Of a DNA stretch of 50,716 nucleotides, positions 25,768 to 32,801 are shown in pieces (the first letter of the stretch is position 1; every line of letters starts with the position of its first letter). The position numbers were made by a program, and so were the translations under genes. The notes under the pieces are model-generated. The model saw only the letters and a list, made by a program, of their open reading frames with translations, ran no database searches and was not told the DNA's origin. Source of the stretch: Herpetosiphon gulosus (GTDB lineage Bacteria > Chloroflexota > Chloroflexia > Chloroflexales > Herpetosiphonaceae); NCBI RefSeq assembly GCF_039545135.1, contig NZ_BAABRU010000024.1:1-50716 (forward strand), written 5' to 3'.

Positions 25768-27273
25768 ATGGTCGCTCCTATCATTCAGGTGCAGTATGAT
25801 CAGCTAGAAGCCGTGGCGGCTCGCTTTCAACGGGCAACGACCACAATCACCAGCCTGCGGCAGCAGCTCCAACGAACGGTTGCCCAGCTGCACCACGACT
25901 GGCATGGTGCTGCAGCAACGGCCTTTTTTCAGCAGTATCAGGGCGAGCTGCAACCCGCCCTTGATCGATTGATCGTGCTGCTGCAAACGGGTGGTACGGT
26001 GGTCATGGGGATTCATGCAGGTATGCAGGCGGCAGAAGCCGAGGCTGCCGCGCTCTTTACCGGCGATTTTGGCGATATTCTGTTAGGTGGACGAGGGGCC
26101 GCACTTGGTGCGGTGGCCGGACTCCGCGCGGCACCACCCGCGCCGCGTGTCGGGGTGCATGCCTTACCGGGCGGGCCACTCTACGATGGGAGTGGCAATC
26201 TCCGGCGGTTTGATCTGAGTCTTGCTGAGTTTGAGATGTTGACCGCATCCGAACGGATTGCATGGGTTGAGGCGCTTGAACGCCATGCTGGTACGCCCAA
26301 TTGGTTCCATAATATTCAGGATATTATTACCTATTTTGACGAATCGCCGATTCTGGGGCATATGGGACCAGGCACGTGGGCCTCGTGGGCTGATGCTGGG
26401 GTGTTGGAGGCCATGCAAAATGGCTATCACGCGCATACCCTTAAGCGCGAAGGATTGCCACTTCCCGCTGGATTTAATGATTGTGCCGGAGCCGCACCCG
26501 CTTGGCAAGCCTTTTTTGATGCTCGCGCTCGGGGTGTTTCTGATGTTGAATCCCTTCCACTCTGGGCCTTGGCTGAACAACGCGGGGTTAATTATGGGGC
26601 GGATGCGGCCAACCTTCGTGCGGGCGTTCCCGTGCCCGGAACCGCAGCAGGCGACCTCATTCCTGACTTTGTGGCCTATGGCAATACCTATCGCTTTATT
26701 GCACGCCTTGAGGGTGGGGGGGAAACCTTTGTGCAAAGTTATGGCCCATGGGTTGGCGACCAGATCGGTGGCGGTATTGCCCATGATGTTGTTGATCCGT
26801 TCGCCTCGGCGGCGGGTCACCTGCCATGGATTGGGGCTGATGTCGAACGCGGCTTACGGGATGGCGCGGATTGGGCGGGATCGGGACTGGGGAGTGAGGC
26901 GGGCGATGCGGCGACTGTCCCGGGCTTTGGGAACTGGTTTTTTGATCCGCGCAGCACGGTTCCTTCGACTCCGGCCACGGTCCTACCGGGATTTGTGATC
27001 CCCGATGAACGCGGACCGACCTATTTCATGGCAAAGGCCACTGAGGCAGGGGCCATTCCGCCATTGCCGGGCATGACTCCGGCGGGTGGCCAGATGACGC
27101 TGTATAACGGCACGACCGTGCTGCCAAGCGGTGATGCGATCTTGCTAGACGGAACGATCATCGGGACGGATGGCACGATTACGAAACCGGGCGGTGGCCG
27201 GATTCCGCTGGCCGGAACACGGCTGAACCCTGATGGCAGTTATACCTTGAGTGATGGGACGCTGGCACGATGA
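25768..27273 (+). CDS. WXG100-type (ESAT-6-like) secreted protein
   Basis: A 501-residue protein whose first ~95 residues are a WXG100 helical hairpin: two long amphipathic helices joined by HDWHGAAATAFF, which holds the W-x-G turn. Proteins with an N-terminal WXG100/LXG module are substrates of type VII-like secretion. The central part (~150-390) is Trp/Gly-rich with possible amphipathic segments. The end (~440-501) carries repeated LNPDGS/LPSGD-like turns. No nuclease or ADP-ribosyltransferase motif is evident, so a toxin role is unproven. The start at 25768 has GGAGG 4 bases upstream. It is coupled by ATGA to a lipoprotein gene; no ESX ATPase is in the window. Confidence 0.75.
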   Translation: MVAPIIQVQYDQLEAVAARFQRATTTITSLRQQLQRTVAQLHHDWHGAAATAFFQQYQGELQPALDRLIVLLQTGGTVVMGIHAGMQAAEAEAAALFTGDFGDILLGGRGAALGAVAGLRAAPPAPRVGVHALPGGPLYDGSGNLRRFDLSLAEFEMLTASERIAWVEALERHAGTPNWFHNIQDIITYFDESPILGHMGPGTWASWADAGVLEAMQNGYHAHTLKREGLPLPAGFNDCAGAAPAWQAFFDARARGVSDVESLPLWALAEQRGVNYGADAANLRAGVPVPGTAAGDLIPDFVAYGNTYRFIARLEGGGETFVQSYGPWVGDQIGGGIAHDVVDPFASAAGHLPWIGADVERGLRDGADWAGSGLGSEAGDAATVPGFGNWFFDPRSTVPSTPATVLPGFVIPDERGPTYFMAKATEAGAIPPLPGMTPAGGQMTLYNGTTVLPSGDAILLDGTIIGTDGTITKPGGGRIPLAGTRLNPDGSYTLSDGTLAR

Positions 27274-28289
27274 AACGACGGGCGTTGCAGCTGCTGTGGC
27301 TCGCCCTCACGGGGCTGAGTCTTGGAACAGGATGTATGACCATGACGACGAGTGAGACGACGATTCTTCCCTATACCCCTCAACCCTTGCCGGAGGTGAA
27401 TGGAACACCCGGTGAGTATAGCGGCTTGGCGTGGCTGGATCAGGGCTTAGTCGTGCAAGCCTCTGGACCAGCCCCCTCAACCCAACGCTTGATGTGGGTT
27501 GAACCATCAGGCACTATTGAAACGTCCTTGCCCATTGCCCATGATCCGGCCTATGCGATTAGCTTGCATTATCGTCCGCAGCGCTTGCCGAATGGGCAAG
27601 TTGGCTTTGTGATGGATGCGGGAATCCGGAATGAATCAGACGTGCTGGATGATGTCTATAGCTATGTCCAATTCGATCCATCAACCACGACGCTCACAAC
27701 GTTAATCCCTCCTCCGTCCGATCCCGCTATCTTTGTACGAGGACGAGTGGTCTGGAATCCAGCTATGAATCGGGCACTGGTGACTGATGCCCAAGAATTA
27801 GGGTCGCGCTTCTACTGGTGGACTGCGGCAGATGGGTTTGTCCCGCTGGAGCTGGATGTGGCCGTAGCAGAGTATTTTGCGTGGTCGCCCGATGGCACGA
27901 CGATTGCGATGTTTGGTAAACCACGGATCGGGTCTGGTGGCCCAACCAGTGCCTTATCCAGTCCGGCCAATCTCTATCTCATGGACGCGGATGCCGAGCA
28001 TCGGCGGATCATCCTCACGGATGCCTATAGTATTGCTGGGTTGCAGTGGTCGCCTGATGGCCGATGGCTGGTGCTCATTGCCCGCCTTGACGGTGGCCGT
28101 ACTGTCGTGTGGTTGCTCAATCCGAGCACGGGTGAACGCTTGCCGCTCACCCCACCGGGCCGCTATCAGTGGCCCGTATGGTCACCCGATGGCTCGCAGA
28201 TTGCGTTTATTGCGTATGACCCGAAGAATACGGGAAAACCGGGCAATGATTCCGTGATCACGCTGGATGTGCCTGCTGAGGCTCGCTAA
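27270..28289 (+). CDS. PD40/TolB-like beta-propeller lipoprotein
   Basis: A 339-residue protein with signal peptide and lipobox GTGC. Three clear PD40 blades occur in the C-terminal part: AWSPDGTTIAMFG (~210), QWSPDGRWLVLIA (~260) and VWSPDGSQIAFIA (~308), as in TolB-type propellers, with weaker blades before them. Such proteins usually mediate protein contacts in the envelope. It starts on an ATGA overlap with the WXG100-type gene, so the two are co-translated and may act together. It is closed by a terminator 25 bases later. Confidence 0.85.
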   Translation: MKRRALQLLWLALTGLSLGTGCMTMTTSETTILPYTPQPLPEVNGTPGEYSGLAWLDQGLVVQASGPAPSTQRLMWVEPSGTIETSLPIAHDPAYAISLHYRPQRLPNGQVGFVMDAGIRNESDVLDDVYSYVQFDPSTTTLTTLIPPPSDPAIFVRGRVVWNPAMNRALVTDAQELGSRFYWWTAADGFVPLELDVAVAEYFAWSPDGTTIAMFGKPRIGSGGPTSALSSPANLYLMDADAEHRRIILTDAYSIAGLQWSPDGRWLVLIARLDGGRTVVWLLNPSTGERLPLTPPGRYQWPVWSPDGSQIAFIAYDPKNTGKPGNDSVITLDVPAEAR

Positions 28290-28313
28290 GGCAGGTATCG
28301 TGGTTCAATAAAC

Positions 28314-28346
28314 AACAGGCCATGCCCCGATGGGCATGGCCTGTTT
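28314..28346. terminator. Intrinsic terminator, same stem as 25579-25615
   Basis: AACAGGCCATGCCC and GGGCATGGCCTGTT pair around CGAT, followed by TTCGTTTT. It sits between convergent genes ending at 28289 and 28351, so it may serve both strands. Confidence 0.85.
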
Positions 28347-28350
28347 CGTT

Positions 28351-28677
28351 TTACGCAGCGCGATACTGCTGTTCCCACGCAGTGATGGCCTCTCGCAGCA
28401 GCACGAGATCGGCGGGAACCAGTGTGAGCACCGTGCCATTGCGGCGCAAGGCTAAGCCCCACGCGGTGGCAATCACGCCCAAAGGGCTGGCGGGCTGTGG
28501 GGTTCCCCAGTCGTCGGCGGTCGCTGCTACCTCGCCGAGCAACGCTTCGGCCATCGTATAGGCTTCCTCATCACCGACCAACTCTTCCTCGCGAATGATG
28601 GCCGCCAGTTGCAGGATGCGACTGACGTGGGCGAGGCGGACACGGCGCGATTGAACATTGACATCAACGGTGGTCAT
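28351..28677 (-). CDS. Small unknown protein
   Basis: A 108-residue acidic, mostly helical, soluble protein with no family I recognise. Notable phrases are LAHVSRILQLAAIIREEEL and LALRRNGTVLTLVPADLVLLREAI. The ATG at 28677 has AAGGAT upstream; an ATG at 28686 would lie on the ribosome site. It follows the gene at 28770-29177 by 92 bases on the same strand and may share its promoter. An imperfect 12-bp hairpin lies in the gap (around 28737-28770). Confidence 0.6.
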   Translation of the reverse strand: MTTVDVNVQSRRVRLAHVSRILQLAAIIREEELVGDEEAYTMAEALLGEVAATADDWGTPQPASPLGVIATAWGLALRRNGTVLTLVPADLVLLREAITAWEQQYRAA

Positions 28678-28769
28678 GGCTATCATCCTTCTGCGGGTGA
28701 GGTTTCGTTCTGGAATTCGTGGCCTCACCCGTGTACAGCCCTTTATCCCTTTTGCGAGGGATGAAGGGT

Positions 28770-29177
28770 TTATTTGTTGGCCGACACGCGGGCATGGATT
28801 TGGGCACGGACACACTGCTCATGGGCGGCAATCTGCTGGGCATCGGTGTGGCGACCTGCGAGCGTGGCGCGGAGCCAGTTGCGATTGAGCAGAATCAGGG
28901 TGGCGGTCAAGGCTTCAAGCGGGGTGGCGATGTATTGCTGGGGGAACGGCGCGGGCATCGGGCGGAGGTCGGTGATGTGAACGGCGAGGTGGAGGTCAGC
29001 TCCGAGCAAGGCCAAGGGCGGCGCTGGAACGTCGTCAAGATCCTGCAACCGGACGCGGTGTCCGGCCATGGTGGCATCGATTTCCTTCGGGAATGTGCCA
29101 AGCGATACACCATCAAGCATCGCTTCATAACGGTTTTGATCGGGCAGATAGCGGACGGTGGTGGATGGGCGTGGCAT
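28770..29177 (-). CDS. Small unknown protein
   Basis: A 135-residue soluble protein without a recognised family. The N-terminal half has short strands (VRYLPDQNRYEAMLDGVSLGTF), the C-terminal half is helical (ATPLEALTATLILLNRNWLRATLAGRH). The start at 29177 has GAGG 8 bases upstream and lies 34 bases after a near-consensus promoter. It is divergent from the XRE/toxin set at 29310. Confidence 0.6.
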   Translation of the reverse strand: MPRPSTTVRYLPDQNRYEAMLDGVSLGTFPKEIDATMAGHRVRLQDLDDVPAPPLALLGADLHLAVHITDLRPMPAPFPQQYIATPLEALTATLILLNRNWLRATLAGRHTDAQQIAAHEQCVRAQIHARVSANK

Positions 29178-29210
29178 ATGCGATACCTCGTACAAAGTGA
29201 GTATATTTAT

Positions 29211-29239
29211 ATATTACTGATGTTATGTAAAAATGTCAA
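29211..29239 (-). promoter_or_regulatory. Near-consensus promoter for 29177->28351
   Basis: On the minus strand TTGACA (29234-29239) and TAATAT (29211-29216) are 17 bases apart in an AT-rich region. On the plus strand a TATAAT at 29273-29278 lies 32 bases before the XRE gene start and may be its -10 box, but without a good -35. Confidence 0.6.
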
Positions 29240-29309
29240 TATATATTTTTAAGATAATCTAAGCTTCTATGCTATAATGACACCATGCTATACTTGTGAT
29301 GAGGTGCTG

Positions 29310-29558
29310 ATGGCCATTCAGATCCGCTTACGCCAGCTGCTCAACGACCGTGATTTATCCATGTATGCGGTCGCCAAAGGGACAGGGTTGACCTATCCCA
29401 CGATTTATAATTTGGCAACCAAGCCGATTGCCCGGATTGATATTGAAACGATTGATAAACTCTGTGCCTTTCTCCAGATCCAACCCGGTGATCTCTTTGT
29501 GTGGGTTGCTCAGGACCATGATGCCCAGCAGAACCGCGCATTGGATAGGATGGAGTAG
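29310..29558 (+). CDS. XRE-family Cro/C1-type regulator
   Basis: An 82-residue helix-turn-helix protein: IRLRQLLNDRDLSMYAVAK, then TGLTYPTIYNLATKPIARI (recognition helix) and IDKLCAFLQIQPGDLF, the common small Cro/C1 form. GAGGTG lies before the ATG at 29310. It stands 36 bases upstream of a probable antitoxin gene and may repress the toxin-antitoxin transcript. Confidence 0.88.
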   Translation: MAIQIRLRQLLNDRDLSMYAVAKGTGLTYPTIYNLATKPIARIDIETIDKLCAFLQIQPGDLFVWVAQDHDAQQNRALDRME

Positions 29559-29594
29559 TGGCGAATTGTGTATCCATGGGCGATGGAGGTGTCT

Positions 29595-29888
29595 ATGACG
29601 GTCTCATTTGAAACATTAGTGCAAGTGCTGCCAACCTTAACAAAGCAGCAAAAACAAACCTTATTTGTCTTATTACAGGCTGAGCATGATCAGGATGCCC
29701 ACTTGCATGCCTTGAATCAGCAGTTCTGGCGTGAGCCGACCTTAGAAGCACTTATTGCCGAGCAACGACCGCGTGTCATTCAATCATTAGATGACTTTGC
29801 GGCTCCTTGGTGGCCTGAGGATGAATCGGTCGAAGATTTTGAGGCGTTCTTAGCGGAGTCGCGTGCGTCTGAGGCTGCTCACGAATGA
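29595..29888 (+). CDS. Probable antitoxin partner of the PIN toxin
   Basis: A 97-residue, strongly acidic, helical protein. Its first ~40 residues (LVQVLPTLTKQQKQTLFVLL) could form a dimer or DNA-binding region; the acidic C-terminus (DESVEDFEAFLAESRASEAA) could wrap the toxin. No standard antitoxin family is obvious. The role is inferred from size, charge and the ATGA overlap with the PIN-domain gene. TGGAGG precedes the ATG at 29595. Confidence 0.7.
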   Translation: MTVSFETLVQVLPTLTKQQKQTLFVLLQAEHDQDAHLHALNQQFWREPTLEALIAEQRPRVIQSLDDFAAPWWPEDESVEDFEAFLAESRASEAAHE

Positions 29889-30331
29889 CAGTGCTCATTG
29901 ATACTAATGTGTTGTCGTATCTCTTTAAACGGGACACGCGAATGGTCGGCTATCAGGAACTCTTGGTTGGGCAAACGATTGCTATCTCGTTTATGACGCT
30001 AGCCGAGGTTTTTGAATGGACTGATCGGCATCAATGGGGTCGGGAACGGCGGGCTGCTTTAGCGGCACAGATGCAGGACTACGTCGTGATCCCCAGTTCG
30101 CCGATGTTGTGTGAACACTGGGCGACCATTCGTGGGAATCTACGACGCAAAGGACATCAGATCAGTCTATCGGATGCATGGATTGCCGCAACTGCCGTCG
30201 TGTATCGATTACCCTTGGTGACGCATAATGTGCGTGATTTTCGGATGGTTGAGCAGCTGACGCTGTATACAACGCTGGGAACATCATCAGATTCCTCAAC
30301 TCCTGACCACGATTCGACGGAATCGCCATAA
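29885..30331 (+). CDS. PIN-domain ribonuclease toxin, VapC-like
   Basis: A 148-residue PIN-domain protein. The acidic metal-binding residues are visible: Asp in LIDTNVLSYL (~6), Glu in TLAEVFEWTD (~39), and Asp in LSDAWIAATA (~98), followed by the THNVRDF motif. VapC-type enzymes cleave RNA and stop growth when not bound by their antitoxin. It is translationally coupled (ATGA) to the probable antitoxin gene. In a plasmid-like region it may act in maintenance. Confidence 0.88.
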   Translation: MTVLIDTNVLSYLFKRDTRMVGYQELLVGQTIAISFMTLAEVFEWTDRHQWGRERRAALAAQMQDYVVIPSSPMLCEHWATIRGNLRRKGHQISLSDAWIAATAVVYRLPLVTHNVRDFRMVEQLTLYTTLGTSSDSSTPDHDSTESP

Positions 30332-30348
30332 ACCATTAAAATAAAAAG

Positions 30349-30418
30349 CCCCTTCCTAATCGGACTTTAGGAAGGGGAGAGTTCGTAGCGATGGCCGCTC
30401 AAACGCATCGCTACGAAC
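30349..30418 (-). terminator. Terminator and second hairpin between convergent genes
   Basis: CCCCTTCCTAA (30349-30359) pairs with TTAGGAAGGGG (30367-30377); on the minus strand a T-rich run follows, so it ends the gene at 30463. A second 12-bp hairpin (GTTCGTAGCGAT at 30381-30392 with ATCGCTACGAAC at 30407-30418) lies next to it without a T-run. Confidence 0.75.
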
Positions 30419-30462
30419 GCCACGAGCAGTATAGCACAGGTTTACAACCTTGTACAGATAAA

Positions 30463-30750
30463 CTAAAGCAAATCACTGCGGTGACCTGGACGACGACTTT
30501 GCAGATAGATTTCAAGATCTGCCTTCGTGGTGACCCAAATCCCCTCTTGTTTCGCAACATTTGCCTGCGCATGCGCTGCTAAGCGATTCCAGACCTCTGC
30601 CGGAACATGGTCTGGTTCGAACATGGTTGCTTTAAGCCGCTCGCGTCGAATTGCCTTATATAACGCATAATAGCTTACCCCACTCATGGCTGCTGCTTCT
30701 GAGAGCGTAATGTACTCATTCGGCGACGATTGAGCGTGATCGTCTGTCAC
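30463..30750 (-). CDS. Helix-turn-helix protein (excisionase/MerR-like)
   Basis: A 95-residue DNA-binding protein. The motif ITLSEAAAMSGVSYYALYKAI followed by RRERLKATMFEPDHVPAEVW is an HTH_17-type domain with wing. I prefer the GTG at 30750 because GGAGGG lies 7 bases upstream; an ATG at 30807 lacks a ribosome site. It is divergent from the parC-like repeats and ParM gene and may regulate or mark that locus. Confidence 0.7.
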   Translation of the reverse strand: MTDDHAQSSPNEYITLSEAAAMSGVSYYALYKAIRRERLKATMFEPDHVPAEVWNRLAAHAQANVAKQEGIWVTTKADLEIYLQSRRPGHRSDLL

Positions 30751-30840
30751 CCGTTTGGCCCTCCTTCTGATAGATAGCGATAAGGTAAATTGTAGCAGTG
30801 CTCCCATAACGCTGATGCATTCGTTCCATACCGCTAAAAC

Positions 30841-31106
30841 GACAACAAATGTTGTTGGTTTATTGTCGCTTTATTGTCGCTATCAGCATGGCATAGCGCT
30901 ATAGCGTTAACGAAGCGACAATAAATATTGTTGGTTTATTGTCGCTTTGTTGTTGCTTTTTGCTTGATATCCGTGCATGATGTGTGAAAGCGACAATAAA
31001 CATTGTCGCTTTATTCGCGCTTTATTGTTGCTTCGTTAACATTCCTCTGCTATACTAGCCATTGGCAGACAACAAATGTTGTTGGTTTATTGTCGCTTTG
31101 TTGTCG
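30841..31106. repeat. parC-like centromere: four repeat units about 75 bp apart
   Basis: Four related units of about 40 bp occur at 30841-30880, 30915-30956, 30990-31031 and 31068-31106. Each combines a short palindrome (CAACAAATGTTG or a variant such as CAATAAATATTG) with GGTTTATTGTCGCTTT-type direct repeats. Starts are 74, 75 and 78 bases apart, about seven helical turns. GTTAACGAAGC (30906-30916) and GCTTCGTTAAC (31030-31040) form an inverted pair around the two middle units. Lying directly upstream of an actin-like ATPase gene, this fits the centromere of a type II plasmid partition system. It fills the gene-free stretch 30808-31137. Confidence 0.7.
31028..31056 (+). promoter_or_regulatory. 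Promoter of the ParM-like gene inside the repeat array
   Basis: TTGCTT (31028-31033) and TATACT (31051-31056) are 17 bases apart. The fourth repeat unit lies just downstream and the third just upstream, so a centromere-binding protein would repress its own operon, as in known parMRC loci (inference). Confidence 0.55.
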
Positions 31107-31137
31107 TTTTGATGCTGATTCGATGAAGGAGCATGCT

Positions 31138-32322
31138 ATGACCTTGTTAGACCGCAAACGCGCAACGGTTTACGACCATGTGCGCGTGAGCCAACCCCTC
31201 CGCGATACCCACTACCAACTGCCTGCGTGGATCACGATTGCCGACCAACCCTACCTTGCGGTGGGTGATGACAATGGCAATGGGGCCAAAAAGATCGCGG
31301 TGTTGGATGACAAATCGCGCTTGATCACGACCCGCACGCCCACCGCCTATAAATTGGCCAAAGCGATTCGCGCTGGCCAAGGGGTGATCACCTATCGGGT
31401 CAATGGCGGCGATAGCTTCTGGATTGGCGATGATGCCTTGCGCTTTGATGGGGATGCGTTGCCCATCGGCGGCACGAGCCAACGCCTCTCCGATACCCGC
31501 CAGCGTGCGTTTAATGCGGCCTGTATGGTCGAAACCCTGATCAAAGCTCGCTATAAACCGGGGGTGTATCCCTTGGCAGTGGGCTTCGCCATCCCAAATG
31601 AAGAAATTGAGGCACGGGACAATGACAAAATGGGGGTGAATCCCGAGACACGGGCAGCCCTCAAGACCCATTTGAATGGGCAAACCTTTGTGGTGGAGCG
31701 CACAGATGCCTTGGGCGTGGTGACCAACTGGACGCTGCGCTATGAAAAGATCATTCCCCAAGCCCAATCGATCGGGACGTTGTATGCCTGGTCACGCACG
31801 GTCGATGGCTCGTTAGAGGCCGACGGGATTCGTCGTGTTTCCATTGTTGATATTGGTGGGGGTGATACCCAACTGACCGAAGTGGAGTTGAATCCCTACC
31901 GGATGAGTGCGGAACGCTTGGGCGCGGGAACGATTAGCATTGCGCGGGAGCTGGCGGCGAAGTTCCATCGGTTGCGCCTGAGTGATGCCCAAGCCCAATA
32001 TGCGCTCGAAACCCAGCTCTTAGAAGAGTCTGGGCGGGAATTTCCGATTGAAAGTGAAGTCAATGCGGCGATTCAAAGTGCGGGGCAAGACTTGGTTGGC
32101 CGCATGCTGAAGGTGCTCCAGCAGCCGAGCGCCTACGTGATCATTACCGGGGGTGGGGTGAAACTCCAAGGGTTGCGACGCTTGATTGAAGAACGGGCGG
32201 AAGCATCGGGCAAAACGGCCCCCCGCAACTACACGATCATTGATCCCAGTGTGGCGGATATCCTGAATGCAACGGGGGCACTGCTGGCGGTGGTCTATGC
32301 GGCGGCCGGGAAAGGAGCCTAA
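31138..32322 (+). CDS. Actin-like ParM/StbA-type partition ATPase
   Basis: A 394-residue actin-fold protein. Nucleotide-site motifs are visible: phosphate-1 VGDDNGNGAKKIAV (~40), phosphate-2 VSIVDIGGGDTQLTEV (~235) and the adenosine motif VIITGGGVKLQG (~340). It should polymerise with ATP and push plasmid copies apart. AAGGAG lies 7 bases before the ATG at 31138. The array of repeats upstream and the small gene 2 bases downstream give the parC-parM-parR order of type II partition systems. It could instead be a phage-type or Alp-family segregation actin. Confidence 0.85.
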   Translation: MTLLDRKRATVYDHVRVSQPLRDTHYQLPAWITIADQPYLAVGDDNGNGAKKIAVLDDKSRLITTRTPTAYKLAKAIRAGQGVITYRVNGGDSFWIGDDALRFDGDALPIGGTSQRLSDTRQRAFNAACMVETLIKARYKPGVYPLAVGFAIPNEEIEARDNDKMGVNPETRAALKTHLNGQTFVVERTDALGVVTNWTLRYEKIIPQAQSIGTLYAWSRTVDGSLEADGIRRVSIVDIGGGDTQLTEVELNPYRMSAERLGAGTISIARELAAKFHRLRLSDAQAQYALETQLLEESGREFPIESEVNAAIQSAGQDLVGRMLKVLQQPSAYVIITGGGVKLQGLRRLIEERAEASGKTAPRNYTIIDPSVADILNATGALLAVVYAAAGKGA

Positions 32323-32324
32323 GC

Positions 32325-32732
32325 ATGGCGGTTCGTGTTAAGGGGATTCGCTGTACTGAGGATGATTTGGAGCGGAATCGGCTGTTGCGGGTGCATCGGG
32401 ACGATGATGAGAGCGAATCGGAGTTGATGCTGAAAGCCATGCGCTTGGGGATTCGGATCTTATCAGCGGAGGCATGGGCAGCGGGCGAGGGTCAATATGG
32501 CGGGTATGATCCGCAGGTGTTGGCACAGCGGTTACAGGCCGATCTCTTGCCCGTACTGGAGTTTTTACTGCGTCAGGATGCACTGCCGGCCTTACTCCAA
32601 GGCCAAGGGATGCATTCGGCAGGTGTCGTTCCGATGGCATCTGCACCGACCCCGCCCCCTGCTGGTATTCAACGCGAAGCCAGTGGGGCGGTCTTGGCAT
32701 TTAGTGGTGGGTTCTTGGATGATGACGAGTAG
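32325..32732 (+). CDS. Small partner of the ParM-like ATPase (ParR position)
   Basis: A 135-residue protein, its ribosome site AAAGGAG inside the end of the ParM gene. Residues ~1-50 (VRVKGIRCTEDDLERNRLLRVH, then SESELMLKAMRLGIRIL) could form a ribbon-helix-helix-like DNA-binding unit, followed by helices (~60-95) and a Pro-rich low-complexity linker to an acidic tail (FLDDDE). In ParR the C-terminal tail touches ParM; the same could hold here. The ParR role rests mainly on position; sequence similarity is not obvious to me. Confidence 0.6.
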   Translation: MAVRVKGIRCTEDDLERNRLLRVHRDDDESESELMLKAMRLGIRILSAEAWAAGEGQYGGYDPQVLAQRLQADLLPVLEFLLRQDALPALLQGQGMHSAGVVPMASAPTPPPAGIQREASGAVLAFSGGFLDDDE

Positions 32733-32740
32733 CTATTTGC

Positions 32741-32795
32741 GCGATTAAACGACAAGGGCGATGGTTGAAAACCATCGCCCTTGTCGTTTAATCGC
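32741..32795. terminator. Bidirectional terminator with 26-bp perfect stem
   Basis: Arms 32741-32766 and 32770-32795 are exact reverse complements with a GAA loop. It sits between convergent genes ending at 32732 and 32802. Its length is exceptional for a terminator, and the AT/GC mix TTAAACGAC gives T-rich 3' ends on both strands. Confidence 0.8.
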
Positions 32796-32801
32796 AGGTT
32801 C

